This document shows positions 9,342 to 16,604 of a DNA stretch of 35,233 nucleotides, one piece after another. The first letter of the stretch is position 1. The number at the start of each line of letters is the position of its first letter. Origin of the DNA: an uncultured Bacteroidia bacterium (lineage in GTDB: Bacteria; Bacteroidota; Bacteroidia; Bacteroidales; Prolixibacteraceae); assembly GCA_903927965.1 (NCBI GenBank), contig CAIYPA010000488.1:1-35233 (forward strand), in the 5' to 3' direction. The notes under the pieces are model-generated. The model worked only from the letters and a program-made list of their open reading frames with translations. It made no database searches and was not told the origin of the DNA. Made by a program: the position numbers and the translations under genes.

Positions 9342-10292
9342 TCAAATTATTGAATCAAATTGATTGATTTGATTGATATTTATTCTCAAATTTCGTTGAT
9401 TAACACTTTCCCTCGGCAAATAGTTTTCGGTTGAACCACAAACTTCAGTCGAAAACAATAAACCTGAATTAAGGATTTCCGTCCAATCTTTCAGGCCAAA
9501 GGAGAAATATGATAATCCTTTATTCATGCGTTTATAAAGACCATAAACAATTCCAGCCGAAAAATTATCGCCAGCACCAATGGTACTTTCCACCTTAATT
9601 TTTGGAACCGGAATATCTAAATGAATATTTTGTACGAAAAGTTCAGCCCCCAAAGATCCCTTGGTATAAAACAGACATTTTTGCCCAAATTCAGAAATTC
9701 GGTCATAGACGCTTTGTCCATCTTCAAGTCCAAAAATATTCTTGAAATCCTGATCAGAACCTTTGATAATGGAAGCCAACTCAAAATTTTCGAGTGTTTT
9801 TTTGAGTAGTTCGGGTTTATCAGTTAACCGTTGCCGTGCATTGGGATCGTAAATGACCAGGCCTCCAACCTCTTTAACTTTTTTAAGAAAAGACAACAAG
9901 TTTTCCCTTCCGTTGTCCCTGATCGCAAAAGAAGATCCTAAAAGGACAATATCCATTTTTTGCGTATCCGGATATTCAGGAACAACGTCTTTAGATGCCT
10001 GATAGAATGAATAGTCGGCATTTTTGTCACGATCAATAAAAGCCAATGCAATACGCGATTGTCCATCAAACCTTTTGATGAAATCGCAGCCAACACCATT
10101 GCTCTTTAAAAATTCCATTGACAAATCTCCAACCTGATCATACCCGAAAGTAGTGACCAAGCTAACCGGCAGGCCACATCTCCCCAATGAAACAGATGAG
10201 TTGAAGGCACTTCCACCACTGCACGAACCTATAAGCAAACCGTTAAAAAACAAAATATCATAGGTTGTCTCACCAATTGTATATACCCTCAT
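9342..10292 (-). CDS. PfkB-family carbohydrate kinase
   Basis: Sugar or nucleoside kinase of the PfkB (ribokinase) fold, 316 residues. The N-terminal substrate-binding region GGSAFNSSVSLGRCG (26-40) and the PfkB signature 2 motif GAGDNFSAG (239-247, with Asp242 as the catalytic base) are both intact. Fructokinase-like proteins of this size are the closest match in general features, but the sugar cannot be assigned from sequence. It starts 17 bases after the branching-enzyme stop, which places it in the same transcript and hints at a role in sugar or glycogen metabolism. The ATG at 10292 gives the expected N-terminal beta-strand MRVYTIGETTYD. Confidence 0.87.
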   Translation of the reverse strand: MRVYTIGETTYDILFFNGLLIGSCSGGSAFNSSVSLGRCGLPVSLVTTFGYDQVGDLSMEFLKSNGVGCDFIKRFDGQSRIALAFIDRDKNADYSFYQASKDVVPEYPDTQKMDIVLLGSSFAIRDNGRENLLSFLKKVKEVGGLVIYDPNARQRLTDKPELLKKTLENFELASIIKGSDQDFKNIFGLEDGQSVYDRISEFGQKCLFYTKGSLGAELFVQNIHLDIPVPKIKVESTIGAGDNFSAGIVYGLYKRMNKGLSYFSFGLKDWTEILNSGLLFSTEVCGSTENYLPRESVNQRNLRININQINQFDSII

Positions 10293-10309
10293 TGAAAGAG
10301 AATTTTTTT

Positions 10310-12319
10310 TTAACGGACACTTTTAAAGGGTTGTTTCTTCATTACTATCGCTGTTCTTGATGGTAGATAGACCTTCAGGTAGTGGGTCGAACCAAGGCCT
10401 GCTTCGGGCATTGAATAATAGGTCATCCTATCGTCAATCCGATTAAATCCACCATAAGCATGGGCATCGGTATGGAGGATAATTTTATATTTGGAAGGTT
10501 GAATCTGAAACCCGTATCCTTCAAAGGAGGTGGAAGGGTTAAAATTGAAAATAAAGAGAAGATCTTTCCGGGCAAAAACAAGGACCTGATCCGAAGGATT
10601 GTCGGTAATCCATTGAATAGTTGGATCTTCAAGAAGTCTTTCATTTTTCGCAAGATTGATCATATCGCGGTCAAAGTCAAGCAACCAATGATAACGAAGT
10701 TCGGGGTTTTCAGAGATGCTCCAGATTCTTCGCGCATGTTGGTACGACCAATTGTTCCCTTCGCGTGGAAAATCAATCCATTCAGGGTGCCCAAATTCGT
10801 TGCCCATAAAATTCAGATATGCTCCGCCTGCGCAACTTAAGGTGGCTAACCTAATCATTTTATGCAATGCGATACCACGATCAACAGCCAGATTTGGTTG
10901 ATCTTTGCGCATACTAAAATACATCTCTTTATCTAATAGTCTGAATATAATGGTTTTATCTCCAACCATTGCCTGATCGTGGCTTTCGGCATAACTGACT
11001 ACTTTTTCATCGGCACGGTGACTTGTTAGCTCATGAAAAATCTGTCCTACGTTCCACGCTTCATCGGGGAGTTCTTTGATCACTTTAATCCAATAATCAG
11101 GTACTCCCATTGACATCCTGTAGTCAAATCCAAGTCCACCATTTATAAGAGGGGTTGCAAGACCTGGAAGTCCGCTCATGTCTTCCGCTATTGACAATGC
11201 ACCTGGACTGTAATCATGGATCAATCGATTGGCAAGTTTAAAATAGACGATGGCCTCATCGTCAATGTTGGGGGTGAAATAGTCGCCATAATTGGTGAAT
11301 GCTTTACCCAACCCATGATCGAAATAGATCATACTCGTGACTCCATCAAAGCGGAATCCATCAAATTTGTATTCTTCGAGCCAGAACCGTATATTCGAGA
11401 GAAGAAAATGAAGGACATCGTTTTTGTTGTAGTTGAAGCAATAGGAATCCCATGCAGGATGTTCCCCACGTGCCCCATCGTGAAAAAACTGGTAGCGGGT
11501 TCCGTCATAACTTCCCAAACCTTCGGTAACATTTTTAACCGCATGTGAATGAACAAGGTCCATAACTACCGAAATGCCCATGCCATGGGCTTCGTCGATC
11601 AGTTGCTTCAATTCTTCAGGTGTTCCAAATCTTGAAGAGGCAGCAAAAAAACTTGATACGTGATAACCAAAACTTCCATAATATGGATGTTCGGGTATTG
11701 CCATCAACTGAAGTGTGTTATAACCGCCTGTTTTGATCCGAGGGAGAATATCCCTTCTGAACTCGTTGTATGTGTGTACCCGGGGTTCTTCCCCTCCCAT
11801 CCCAACATGGGCTTCGTAAATAATGGGAGCTTCTGTTTCCCTTTTAAACCGGGGGTTGATCCAATTGTATTTTTCCATCGGGTCCCAAACCTGTGCGTTA
11901 AAAATCAGGGTATTGTCGTCCTGAACAACGCGTCGGGCCCAAGCTGGTATCCTTTTGCCATTTCCGCCATTCCAATAAACCGAAAATGCATACAAATCGC
12001 CATGGTTAAGAATGTGGTTAGCAAGATACAGCTCCCAGCAACCATTCCCAATATTATGAAGCTCAAAATCAGCGGATTCCTGCCAATTGTTAAACGACCC
12101 GATTAAATAGATTTTTGTTGCATTCGGGGCCCAATCCCTGATGACCCATTTCTTTTTTTCCTTAAAGAGACCAAAATAGAGATGTCCCGAGGCAAAGTCG
12201 ATGAGATTTACATTGGATAAAATCTCAGATTCCTTAGCCTTTAATTTTGTTTCCCAACGAATGAAGCTATCCTCAAAGGGTTGGAGATAGGGATCATCCT
12301 GAACAACTTTCATTTTCAT
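10310..12319 (-). CDS. glgB: 1,4-alpha-glucan branching enzyme (GH13)
   Basis: Introduces alpha-1,6 branches into glycogen-like glucans. The 669 residues comprise an N-terminal CBM48-type beta-sandwich (about 45-140, with WAPNATKIYLIGSFNNW) and a GH13 TIM barrel. The barrel carries the nucleophile in DGFRFDGVTSM (Asp325), the acid/base in SIAEDMSG (Glu379) and the stabilising Asp in YAESHDQAM. A C-terminal beta domain follows. Features such as GHLYFGL near the start and DGVTSMIYFDHG resemble the eukaryotic-type branching enzymes (GH13 subfamily 8) rather than E. coli GlgB; this subfamily call is by motif memory. ATGs at 12319 and 12313 are in frame and equally plausible. It lies between kdsB (51 bases upstream) and the PfkB kinase. 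Confidence 0.93.
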   Translation of the reverse strand: MKMKVVQDDPYLQPFEDSFIRWETKLKAKESEILSNVNLIDFASGHLYFGLFKEKKKWVIRDWAPNATKIYLIGSFNNWQESADFELHNIGNGCWELYLANHILNHGDLYAFSVYWNGGNGKRIPAWARRVVQDDNTLIFNAQVWDPMEKYNWINPRFKRETEAPIIYEAHVGMGGEEPRVHTYNEFRRDILPRIKTGGYNTLQLMAIPEHPYYGSFGYHVSSFFAASSRFGTPEELKQLIDEAHGMGISVVMDLVHSHAVKNVTEGLGSYDGTRYQFFHDGARGEHPAWDSYCFNYNKNDVLHFLLSNIRFWLEEYKFDGFRFDGVTSMIYFDHGLGKAFTNYGDYFTPNIDDEAIVYFKLANRLIHDYSPGALSIAEDMSGLPGLATPLINGGLGFDYRMSMGVPDYWIKVIKELPDEAWNVGQIFHELTSHRADEKVVSYAESHDQAMVGDKTIIFRLLDKEMYFSMRKDQPNLAVDRGIALHKMIRLATLSCAGGAYLNFMGNEFGHPEWIDFPREGNNWSYQHARRIWSISENPELRYHWLLDFDRDMINLAKNERLLEDPTIQWITDNPSDQVLVFARKDLLFIFNFNPSTSFEGYGFQIQPSKYKIILHTDAHAYGGFNRIDDRMTYYSMPEAGLGSTHYLKVYLPSRTAIVMKKQPFKSVR

Positions 12320-12370
12320 AACAAACGGTTAAACTTCTGTAATTTCACAAATTTAATAAACTATCCGGAA

Positions 12371-13135
12371 TTACAGGTAATATTTATCGATCCCAGCTGC
12401 AATTACCTTTTCAAGGTCTTCCGGAGTATCGATTCCAAAATTATCGGAATCCGTAAGGCAGGTTTTAATCTTAAATCCATTCTCCAGCCAACGCAATTGT
12501 TCCAGCGATTCAACTTTCTCAAGTATTCCTGGGATAAGTTTTGAAAGTTTGAGCAACGTTCTTGTGTGATATGCATAAAGCCCAAGATGGCCATAAAAGG
12601 TGGCATAATTAAGCCATTCGGATGGATCAACCCGTACGATATGAGGAATTGGTGACCGGCTGAAATAGATTGCATTTGCCTCATTGTCAAGAACGACCTT
12701 GACCATATCTGTCATGAAAATATGTTCCGGGACAAGGATTGGTTGTATTAAGGTAGCGATCTCCGTATCTGGGGAATGGAGGAAACAATCCTTTATCAAA
12801 GGGATGTGCTTAGGTTGAATGAAGGGTTCGTCGCCCTGGACATTAATCACCACATCAAATTGCCGACCTGTGATTACGGTAATTTTCTGAATTGCTTCGG
12901 CACAGCGGTCTGTTCCACTCCGGTGTTCGGTAGAAGTCATCACCACGTTCCCTCCAAACGCTTTGACCACATCAAAAATTCGGGTATCATCGGTCGCAAC
13001 CCAAACATCATCGATTGCTTTGGAGGCTTGTTCATAAACACGTTGAATCATTGTTTTGCCCAAAATGTCAGCCAAAGGCTTTCCAGGAAAACGGGTCGAA
13101 GCAAAACGGGCAGGTATAATTCCAATAAAATTCAT
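12371..13135 (-). CDS. kdsB: 3-deoxy-manno-octulosonate cytidylyltransferase
   Basis: Activates KDO as CMP-KDO for the inner core of lipopolysaccharide; a cytoplasmic enzyme. The 254-residue length fits the family. Signatures are IIPARFASTRFPGKPL (6-21, nucleotide binding), HRSGTDRCAE (71-80) and VINVQGDEPFI (96-106). It is the first gene of the minus-strand run and is divergent from the sigma-54 activator. Its presence confirms a Gram-negative envelope with KDO-containing LPS and fits functionally with lptE across the divergent promoter region. The start is the ATG at 13135. Confidence 0.97.
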   Translation of the reverse strand: MNFIGIIPARFASTRFPGKPLADILGKTMIQRVYEQASKAIDDVWVATDDTRIFDVVKAFGGNVVMTSTEHRSGTDRCAEAIQKITVITGRQFDVVINVQGDEPFIQPKHIPLIKDCFLHSPDTEIATLIQPILVPEHIFMTDMVKVVLDNEANAIYFSRSPIPHIVRVDPSEWLNYATFYGHLGLYAYHTRTLLKLSKLIPGILEKVESLEQLRWLENGFKIKTCLTDSDNFGIDTPEDLEKVIAAGIDKYYL

Positions 13136-13156
13136 TTGGTTAATTTAATTTTTTCG

Positions 13157-13164
13157 TAAAAGTA
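13157..13164 (-). promoter_or_regulatory. Possible -7 box for kdsB
   Basis: The minus strand reads TACTTTTA about 20 bases upstream of the kdsB ATG. It matches TAnnTTTG except for the last base. The position is right for the first gene of the run, but the match is imperfect and the nearest TTTG upstream is about 23 bases away, which is slightly long. Confidence 0.25.
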
Positions 13165-13296
13165 ACTTAATGTCTTTTCAGAATATACAAATCAATATTT
13201 TTTTATGGATTGGGAGCAAAATTTAATGCCAGAATAACCTAAATTCGGTGACATGAATGGCTGAAAGATAAAGCAAGGTAATTCCCGGATTAATTA

Positions 13297-13304
13297 TAAA
13301 TTTG
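13297..13304 (+). promoter_or_regulatory. Putative -7 box for the sigma-54 activator operon
   Basis: The sequence TAAATTTG matches the Bacteroidetes -7 consensus TAnnTTTG exactly and sits 26 bases upstream of the ATG at 13331. That leaves a short leader of about 20 bases. No clear TTTG is visible at the -33 distance. Confidence 0.45.
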
Positions 13305-13330
13305 TAATCCGAAATTTTGTAAGTATTGAC

Positions 13331-14566
13331 ATGGATATTCAGGAGATAAAACAACGGTTTGGGATTATAGGAAATGCCGCAGAATTGACCCGTGCAATAG
13401 AGGTTGCAATTCAAGTGGCGCCAACCGATCTGTCAGTTTTGATCAGTGGTGAGAGTGGTGTTGGAAAGGAGTCTTTTCCACAGATCATCCATAGCTACTC
13501 GCATCGTAAGCATGGAAAATACATTGCAGTCAACTGCGGGGCCATTCCCGAGGGAACCATTGATTCTGAGTTGTTCGGGCACGAAAAGGGTTCCTTTACT
13601 GGGGCAATGAACGACAGGAAGGGATATTTTGAAGTTACTGACGGTGGCACACTATTCCTTGATGAAATTGGGGAGCTTCCACTTTCCACCCAGGTGCGTT
13701 TGTTAAGAGTCCTCGAATCGGGTGAATTTATCAGGGTTGGATCCTCACAGGTTCAGAAAACCAATGTCCGTGTAATTGCTGCGACCAATGTTGACCTGAC
13801 AAAAGCGATCAGGGAAGGGCAGTTCCGCGAGGATCTCTATTATCGACTGAATACTGTACCCATAAAAATAGCCCCACTTCGTGAGCGTTCGGGTGATGTA
13901 TTGTTGTTGTTCAGGAAATTTGCCAGCGATTTTGCCGAAAAATACAAGATGCCATCTATCAGGCTCACCGAAGATGCTCAAAAGGTGATGCTCAATTACC
14001 GTTGGCCAGGCAATGTAAGGCAATTGAAAAATATTACGGAGCAAATATCGATTATCGAAACCGAAAGGGACATCTCAGCCGCGAAGCTTATCCATTACCT
14101 CCCTTCGGAAAATATGGAAGTTTTGCCCGCACTTTACAATAAAGGATTCGATGAAAAAACTTTCAGCAGTGAACGTGAGATACTATATAAAATCCTTTTT
14201 GACATGAAAAAGGATATGAACGACCTGAAGAAGTTGGTTCATGAGGTCATGGAGAGTGGGAAGACTCCCAAAACACAGGAGGATAGTTCCCAGTTATTCA
14301 GGAAGTTATATCATGAAGTGGAAGAGGATTTTATCTCGCCCCAACCAACTTACCCGTCCCCTGTGATTCTAAAAAATTCTGTACGCGATAATATACAGGA
14401 TACGGAAGAGTTTGTCGAAGAATCGTTGTCATTATCGGATAAGGAGATCGAAATGATCCGCAAATCGCTTGAGAAACACAATGGCAAACGTAAATTGGCA
14501 GCTCGCGAGCTTGGAATATCGGAAAGGACACTCTATCGAAAAATTAAAGAATATAATATCGGATAA
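13331..14566 (+). CDS. Sigma-54-dependent transcriptional activator without receiver domain
   Basis: Enhancer-binding AAA+ protein that would activate RNA polymerase carrying sigma-54. The 411 residues begin directly with the AAA+ domain: Walker A GESGVGKE (40-47), the sigma-54 contact loop as GSFTGA (87-92, Ser in place of the usual second-position Ala), Walker B GGTLFLDEIGEL (about 105-116) and an arginine-finger region YYRLNTVPIKIAPLRER. A long polar linker follows, then a C-terminal Fis-type helix-turn-helix (KRKLAARELGISERTLYRKI). There is no N-terminal sensor or receiver domain, so control must come from partners or expression. It is followed after 3 bases by lptE, an arrangement I recall as widespread in Bacteroidetes, suggesting a link to envelope maintenance. 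Confidence 0.93.
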   Translation: MDIQEIKQRFGIIGNAAELTRAIEVAIQVAPTDLSVLISGESGVGKESFPQIIHSYSHRKHGKYIAVNCGAIPEGTIDSELFGHEKGSFTGAMNDRKGYFEVTDGGTLFLDEIGELPLSTQVRLLRVLESGEFIRVGSSQVQKTNVRVIAATNVDLTKAIREGQFREDLYYRLNTVPIKIAPLRERSGDVLLLFRKFASDFAEKYKMPSIRLTEDAQKVMLNYRWPGNVRQLKNITEQISIIETERDISAAKLIHYLPSENMEVLPALYNKGFDEKTFSSEREILYKILFDMKKDMNDLKKLVHEVMESGKTPKTQEDSSQLFRKLYHEVEEDFISPQPTYPSPVILKNSVRDNIQDTEEFVEESLSLSDKEIEMIRKSLEKHNGKRKLAARELGISERTLYRKIKEYNIG

Positions 14567-14569
14567 TCA

Positions 14570-15106
14570 ATGGCAACCCGAACTTTCAGACTTTTAGTTT
14601 CATTTTGTTGCATCATTGCATTGGCAGCCATTGTAAATGCCTGTAAGATTGGCTATTCCTTTACTGGTGCCTCAATATCACCCGAAGTTAAGTCCGTATT
14701 CATTGATTTCTTTACGAACAGGGCGCGTGTTGTCAACCCGATGCTGAGCCAAACTTTCACCGAAAAAATGAAAGACAAGTTCGTCAACGAAACTGGTTTG
14801 ACAATGGAGCGTGAACAGGGAGACCTTGAGTTTTCGGGCGAGATTACGGGATATGAAGTGCGGCCTTTGTCAATCCAGCAAAGCGATCAGGGAAGGGATT
14901 TTGCCTCAATGAACAGGTTAACAGTGACTGTAAAAGTTGTTTTTACAAACAATAAAGACCACGAACAGGATTTTAACACCTCATTTTCTGCCTACTATGA
15001 CTGGGAAAGCACCCGGTCCTTAAATGAGATTGAAAATGATGCAGTGGATGTTATTGTGGAGCAGTTGATTGAAGATATTTTCAACAAATCGGTGGCGAAT
15101 TTTTAA
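14570..15106 (+). CDS. lptE: LPS-assembly lipoprotein LptE family
   Basis: Probable outer-membrane lipoprotein that plugs the LptD barrel during LPS insertion. The 178 residues start with a hydrophobic signal ending at Cys25 (ALAAIVNAC). The lipobox is not ideal because Asn is at -2, but Cys position and context fit. The mature region has the family pattern: YSFTGASISPEVKSVFIDFF, then TFTEKMKDKFVNETGL and a beta-rich C-terminal half with SAYYDWESTRSLNEIE. It sits 3 bases after the sigma-54 activator and 21 bases before the TPR-like gene, so all are probably one operon. Family assignment rests on these motifs and on gene order. Confidence 0.88.
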   Translation: MATRTFRLLVSFCCIIALAAIVNACKIGYSFTGASISPEVKSVFIDFFTNRARVVNPMLSQTFTEKMKDKFVNETGLTMEREQGDLEFSGEITGYEVRPLSIQQSDQGRDFASMNRLTVTVKVVFTNNKDHEQDFNTSFSAYYDWESTRSLNEIENDAVDVIVEQLIEDIFNKSVANF

Positions 15107-15127
15107 TCCAGTAATAAATGTTGCCCT

Positions 15128-15937
15128 ATGTCAATGACCCGGGATCAATTGTTGCGATACGTTAATGATCCATTCGCACTTAACGAACGGACCCTCGGGG
15201 AACTCAGGGAGATTCTGGATGAATACCCTTATTTTCAGAGTGCCCACTTGCTCTATGTCAGAAATTTGCAGCAGGAACACAATTTCCGGTTTGACGGTCA
15301 ATTGAAAACTTGTGCAGTTTATGCCGCAGACCGTACAATCCTTTTTCACCTTTTGAATTCAGGACCTTCAAAACAAATCAAGTCTGGTCCTGTGGAAGAA
15401 AACCGTGTATTGGACATTGAAGAGCAACTTTATTTCGAGTTATCTGATGGTCAAACTGAAAGAGTTCAAAACAGCGATCAATTGGTTTTAAACAAGAAGC
15501 AACCGGATAGCAACCGTATCGACCTGCTCAATTTTGAACACTCCAACAAGCCTTATGTGTTCGGGGAAGGCGAAACCGAAACGCCAAAACCCCTGGCAGA
15601 ACTCGCCATGGAGATCGGACATTTATCTGTAAAAAAAGAAAAGGTTAACGAACCTGAACAAAAAGATGATCTTATAGATCGGTTTATTAAGGAAAACCCA
15701 CCTTTTGTCGTCAGGCAACAAGTGGATTCAGAAAGAACAAAAGGTGCTGATAAACTGGCCGATAGTTCTGAAGAAGGGGAGGAGTTCATCACCGAAACAT
15801 TGGCAAAAATCTACATGAAACAAGGATTATATCAAAAATCGATTACAGCCTTTCAAAGATTAAGTTTGAAATATCCCGAAAAAAGTGTTTATTTTGCGCG
15901 TCAAATTGAAGAAATTACAAATCTGATTAATAAGTAG
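15128..15937 (+). CDS. Conserved hypothetical protein with C-terminal TPR-like segment
   Basis: Protein of 269 residues without signal peptide or membrane segment, so probably cytoplasmic. The first ~80 residues are helical (REILDEYPYFQSAHLLYVRN, RTILFHLLN). A polar, low-complexity central part follows (about 85-215). The last ~45 residues look like a single tetratricopeptide-type helix pair (ETLAKIYMKQGLYQKSITAF, QRLSLKYPEKSVYF). The function is unknown to me. Proteins of this kind between lptE and secG are, as far as I recall, common in Bacteroidetes, suggesting a conserved but uncharacterised envelope or secretion-related task. It is separated from secG by only 4 bases. Confidence 0.8.
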   Translation: MSMTRDQLLRYVNDPFALNERTLGELREILDEYPYFQSAHLLYVRNLQQEHNFRFDGQLKTCAVYAADRTILFHLLNSGPSKQIKSGPVEENRVLDIEEQLYFELSDGQTERVQNSDQLVLNKKQPDSNRIDLLNFEHSNKPYVFGEGETETPKPLAELAMEIGHLSVKKEKVNEPEQKDDLIDRFIKENPPFVVRQQVDSERTKGADKLADSSEEGEEFITETLAKIYMKQGLYQKSITAFQRLSLKYPEKSVYFARQIEEITNLINK

Positions 15938-15941
15938 TCCA

Positions 15942-16268
15942 ATGTACAATTTTATTATTGTTATCATTTTTATTGTTTGTATCCTTTTAGTACTGATAGT
16001 CTTGGTTCAGAACTCAAAAGGTGGTGGCCTTACATCCTCATTCTCAAGTTCAAATCAGGTGATGGGAGTGCGTCGGACAACCGATTTCCTGGAAAAAGCA
16101 ACATGGTTCCTTGCGATCGCATTGGTAGTCCTTACGATAGGTGCCACGGCTTTCTTACCTTCCCGCGGGGAACAGAAGAAATCCGGAATAGAGGAGATGG
16201 TTCCGCAGATGCAGGATCCAACACAGGTTCCTAATTTTCCTCAGGCAGTACGCGATTCAACAAAGTAA
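15942..16268 (+). CDS. secG: Protein translocase subunit SecG
   Basis: Small subunit of the SecYEG channel in the inner membrane. The 108 residues show two membrane segments (about 3-23 and 53-72) flanking the family motif LVQNSKGGGLTSSF and the basic loop VMGVRRTTDFLEK, followed by a short polar tail. It ends the operon that begins with the sigma-54 activator; a clear terminator hairpin lies about 80 bases downstream. The groES-groEL genes that I associate with this neighbourhood in some relatives are absent here; the giant genes follow instead. Confidence 0.95.
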   Translation: MYNFIIVIIFIVCILLVLIVLVQNSKGGGLTSSFSSSNQVMGVRRTTDFLEKATWFLAIALVVLTIGATAFLPSRGEQKKSGIEEMVPQMQDPTQVPNFPQAVRDSTK

Positions 16269-16345
16269 TTGGTTGATCTGTATTTTTTTGGTCGAAGGGA
16301 TTTCCTTCTGCCCGAATATTAAATTAAAGTGGAAATAAAATATAG

Positions 16346-16375
16346 AAGCCCGGGACTAAGTCACCGGGCTTTTGT
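16346..16375 (+). terminator. Rho-independent terminator after secG
   Basis: An 8-bp perfect stem, AAGCCCGG (16346-16353) with CCGGGCTT (16364-16371), and a 10-base loop are followed by a T-rich tract (TTGTGTTTG). It lies 78 bases after the secG stop. This should separate the secG operon from the giant genes. A weaker hairpin (GAAGG/CCTTC) lies at 16294-16308. Confidence 0.8.
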
Positions 16376-16521
16376 GTTTGTGCCGGCATCTGACATCTAC
16401 CTACTGCCCATAAAATAAAAAAGATCCCTGGTTTGAATTTCGAAAATAAAATTGTAGTTTTAAGGTTTAAATTCCAATCGTAAAAATACTTTACTTTTAG
16501 GAAAGTCATTCCCATTGGAGA

Positions 16522-16541
16522 TAGCACCTCATGAGGAGCTA
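16522..16541 (+). promoter_or_regulatory. Near-perfect 20-bp palindrome upstream of the giant genes
   Basis: TAGCACCTCATGAGGAGCTA is an inverted repeat with a single mismatched pair (A/A at positions 5 and 16) around a perfect 10-bp core, CCTCATGAGG. It lies 63 bases before the ATG of the first giant gene. It has no following T-tract, so it looks more like a binding site for a dimeric regulator than a terminator. The rest of 16269-16604 contains the terminator and AT-rich sequence. A near -7 box (TAcccTTTG, one base longer than consensus) is at 16582-16590. Confidence 0.35.
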
Positions 16542-16604
16542 TATTGAGTTACCATTTTTCATTGCAGAAATTGTGTGTAATTACCCTTTGATTCCTATAA
16601 ACGC

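Noticed and set aside
11660-12106. 148-codon plus-strand frame opposite the branching enzyme
   Set aside because: Antisense to a gene with intact catalytic motifs; Cys- and Pro-rich product typical of a shadow frame.
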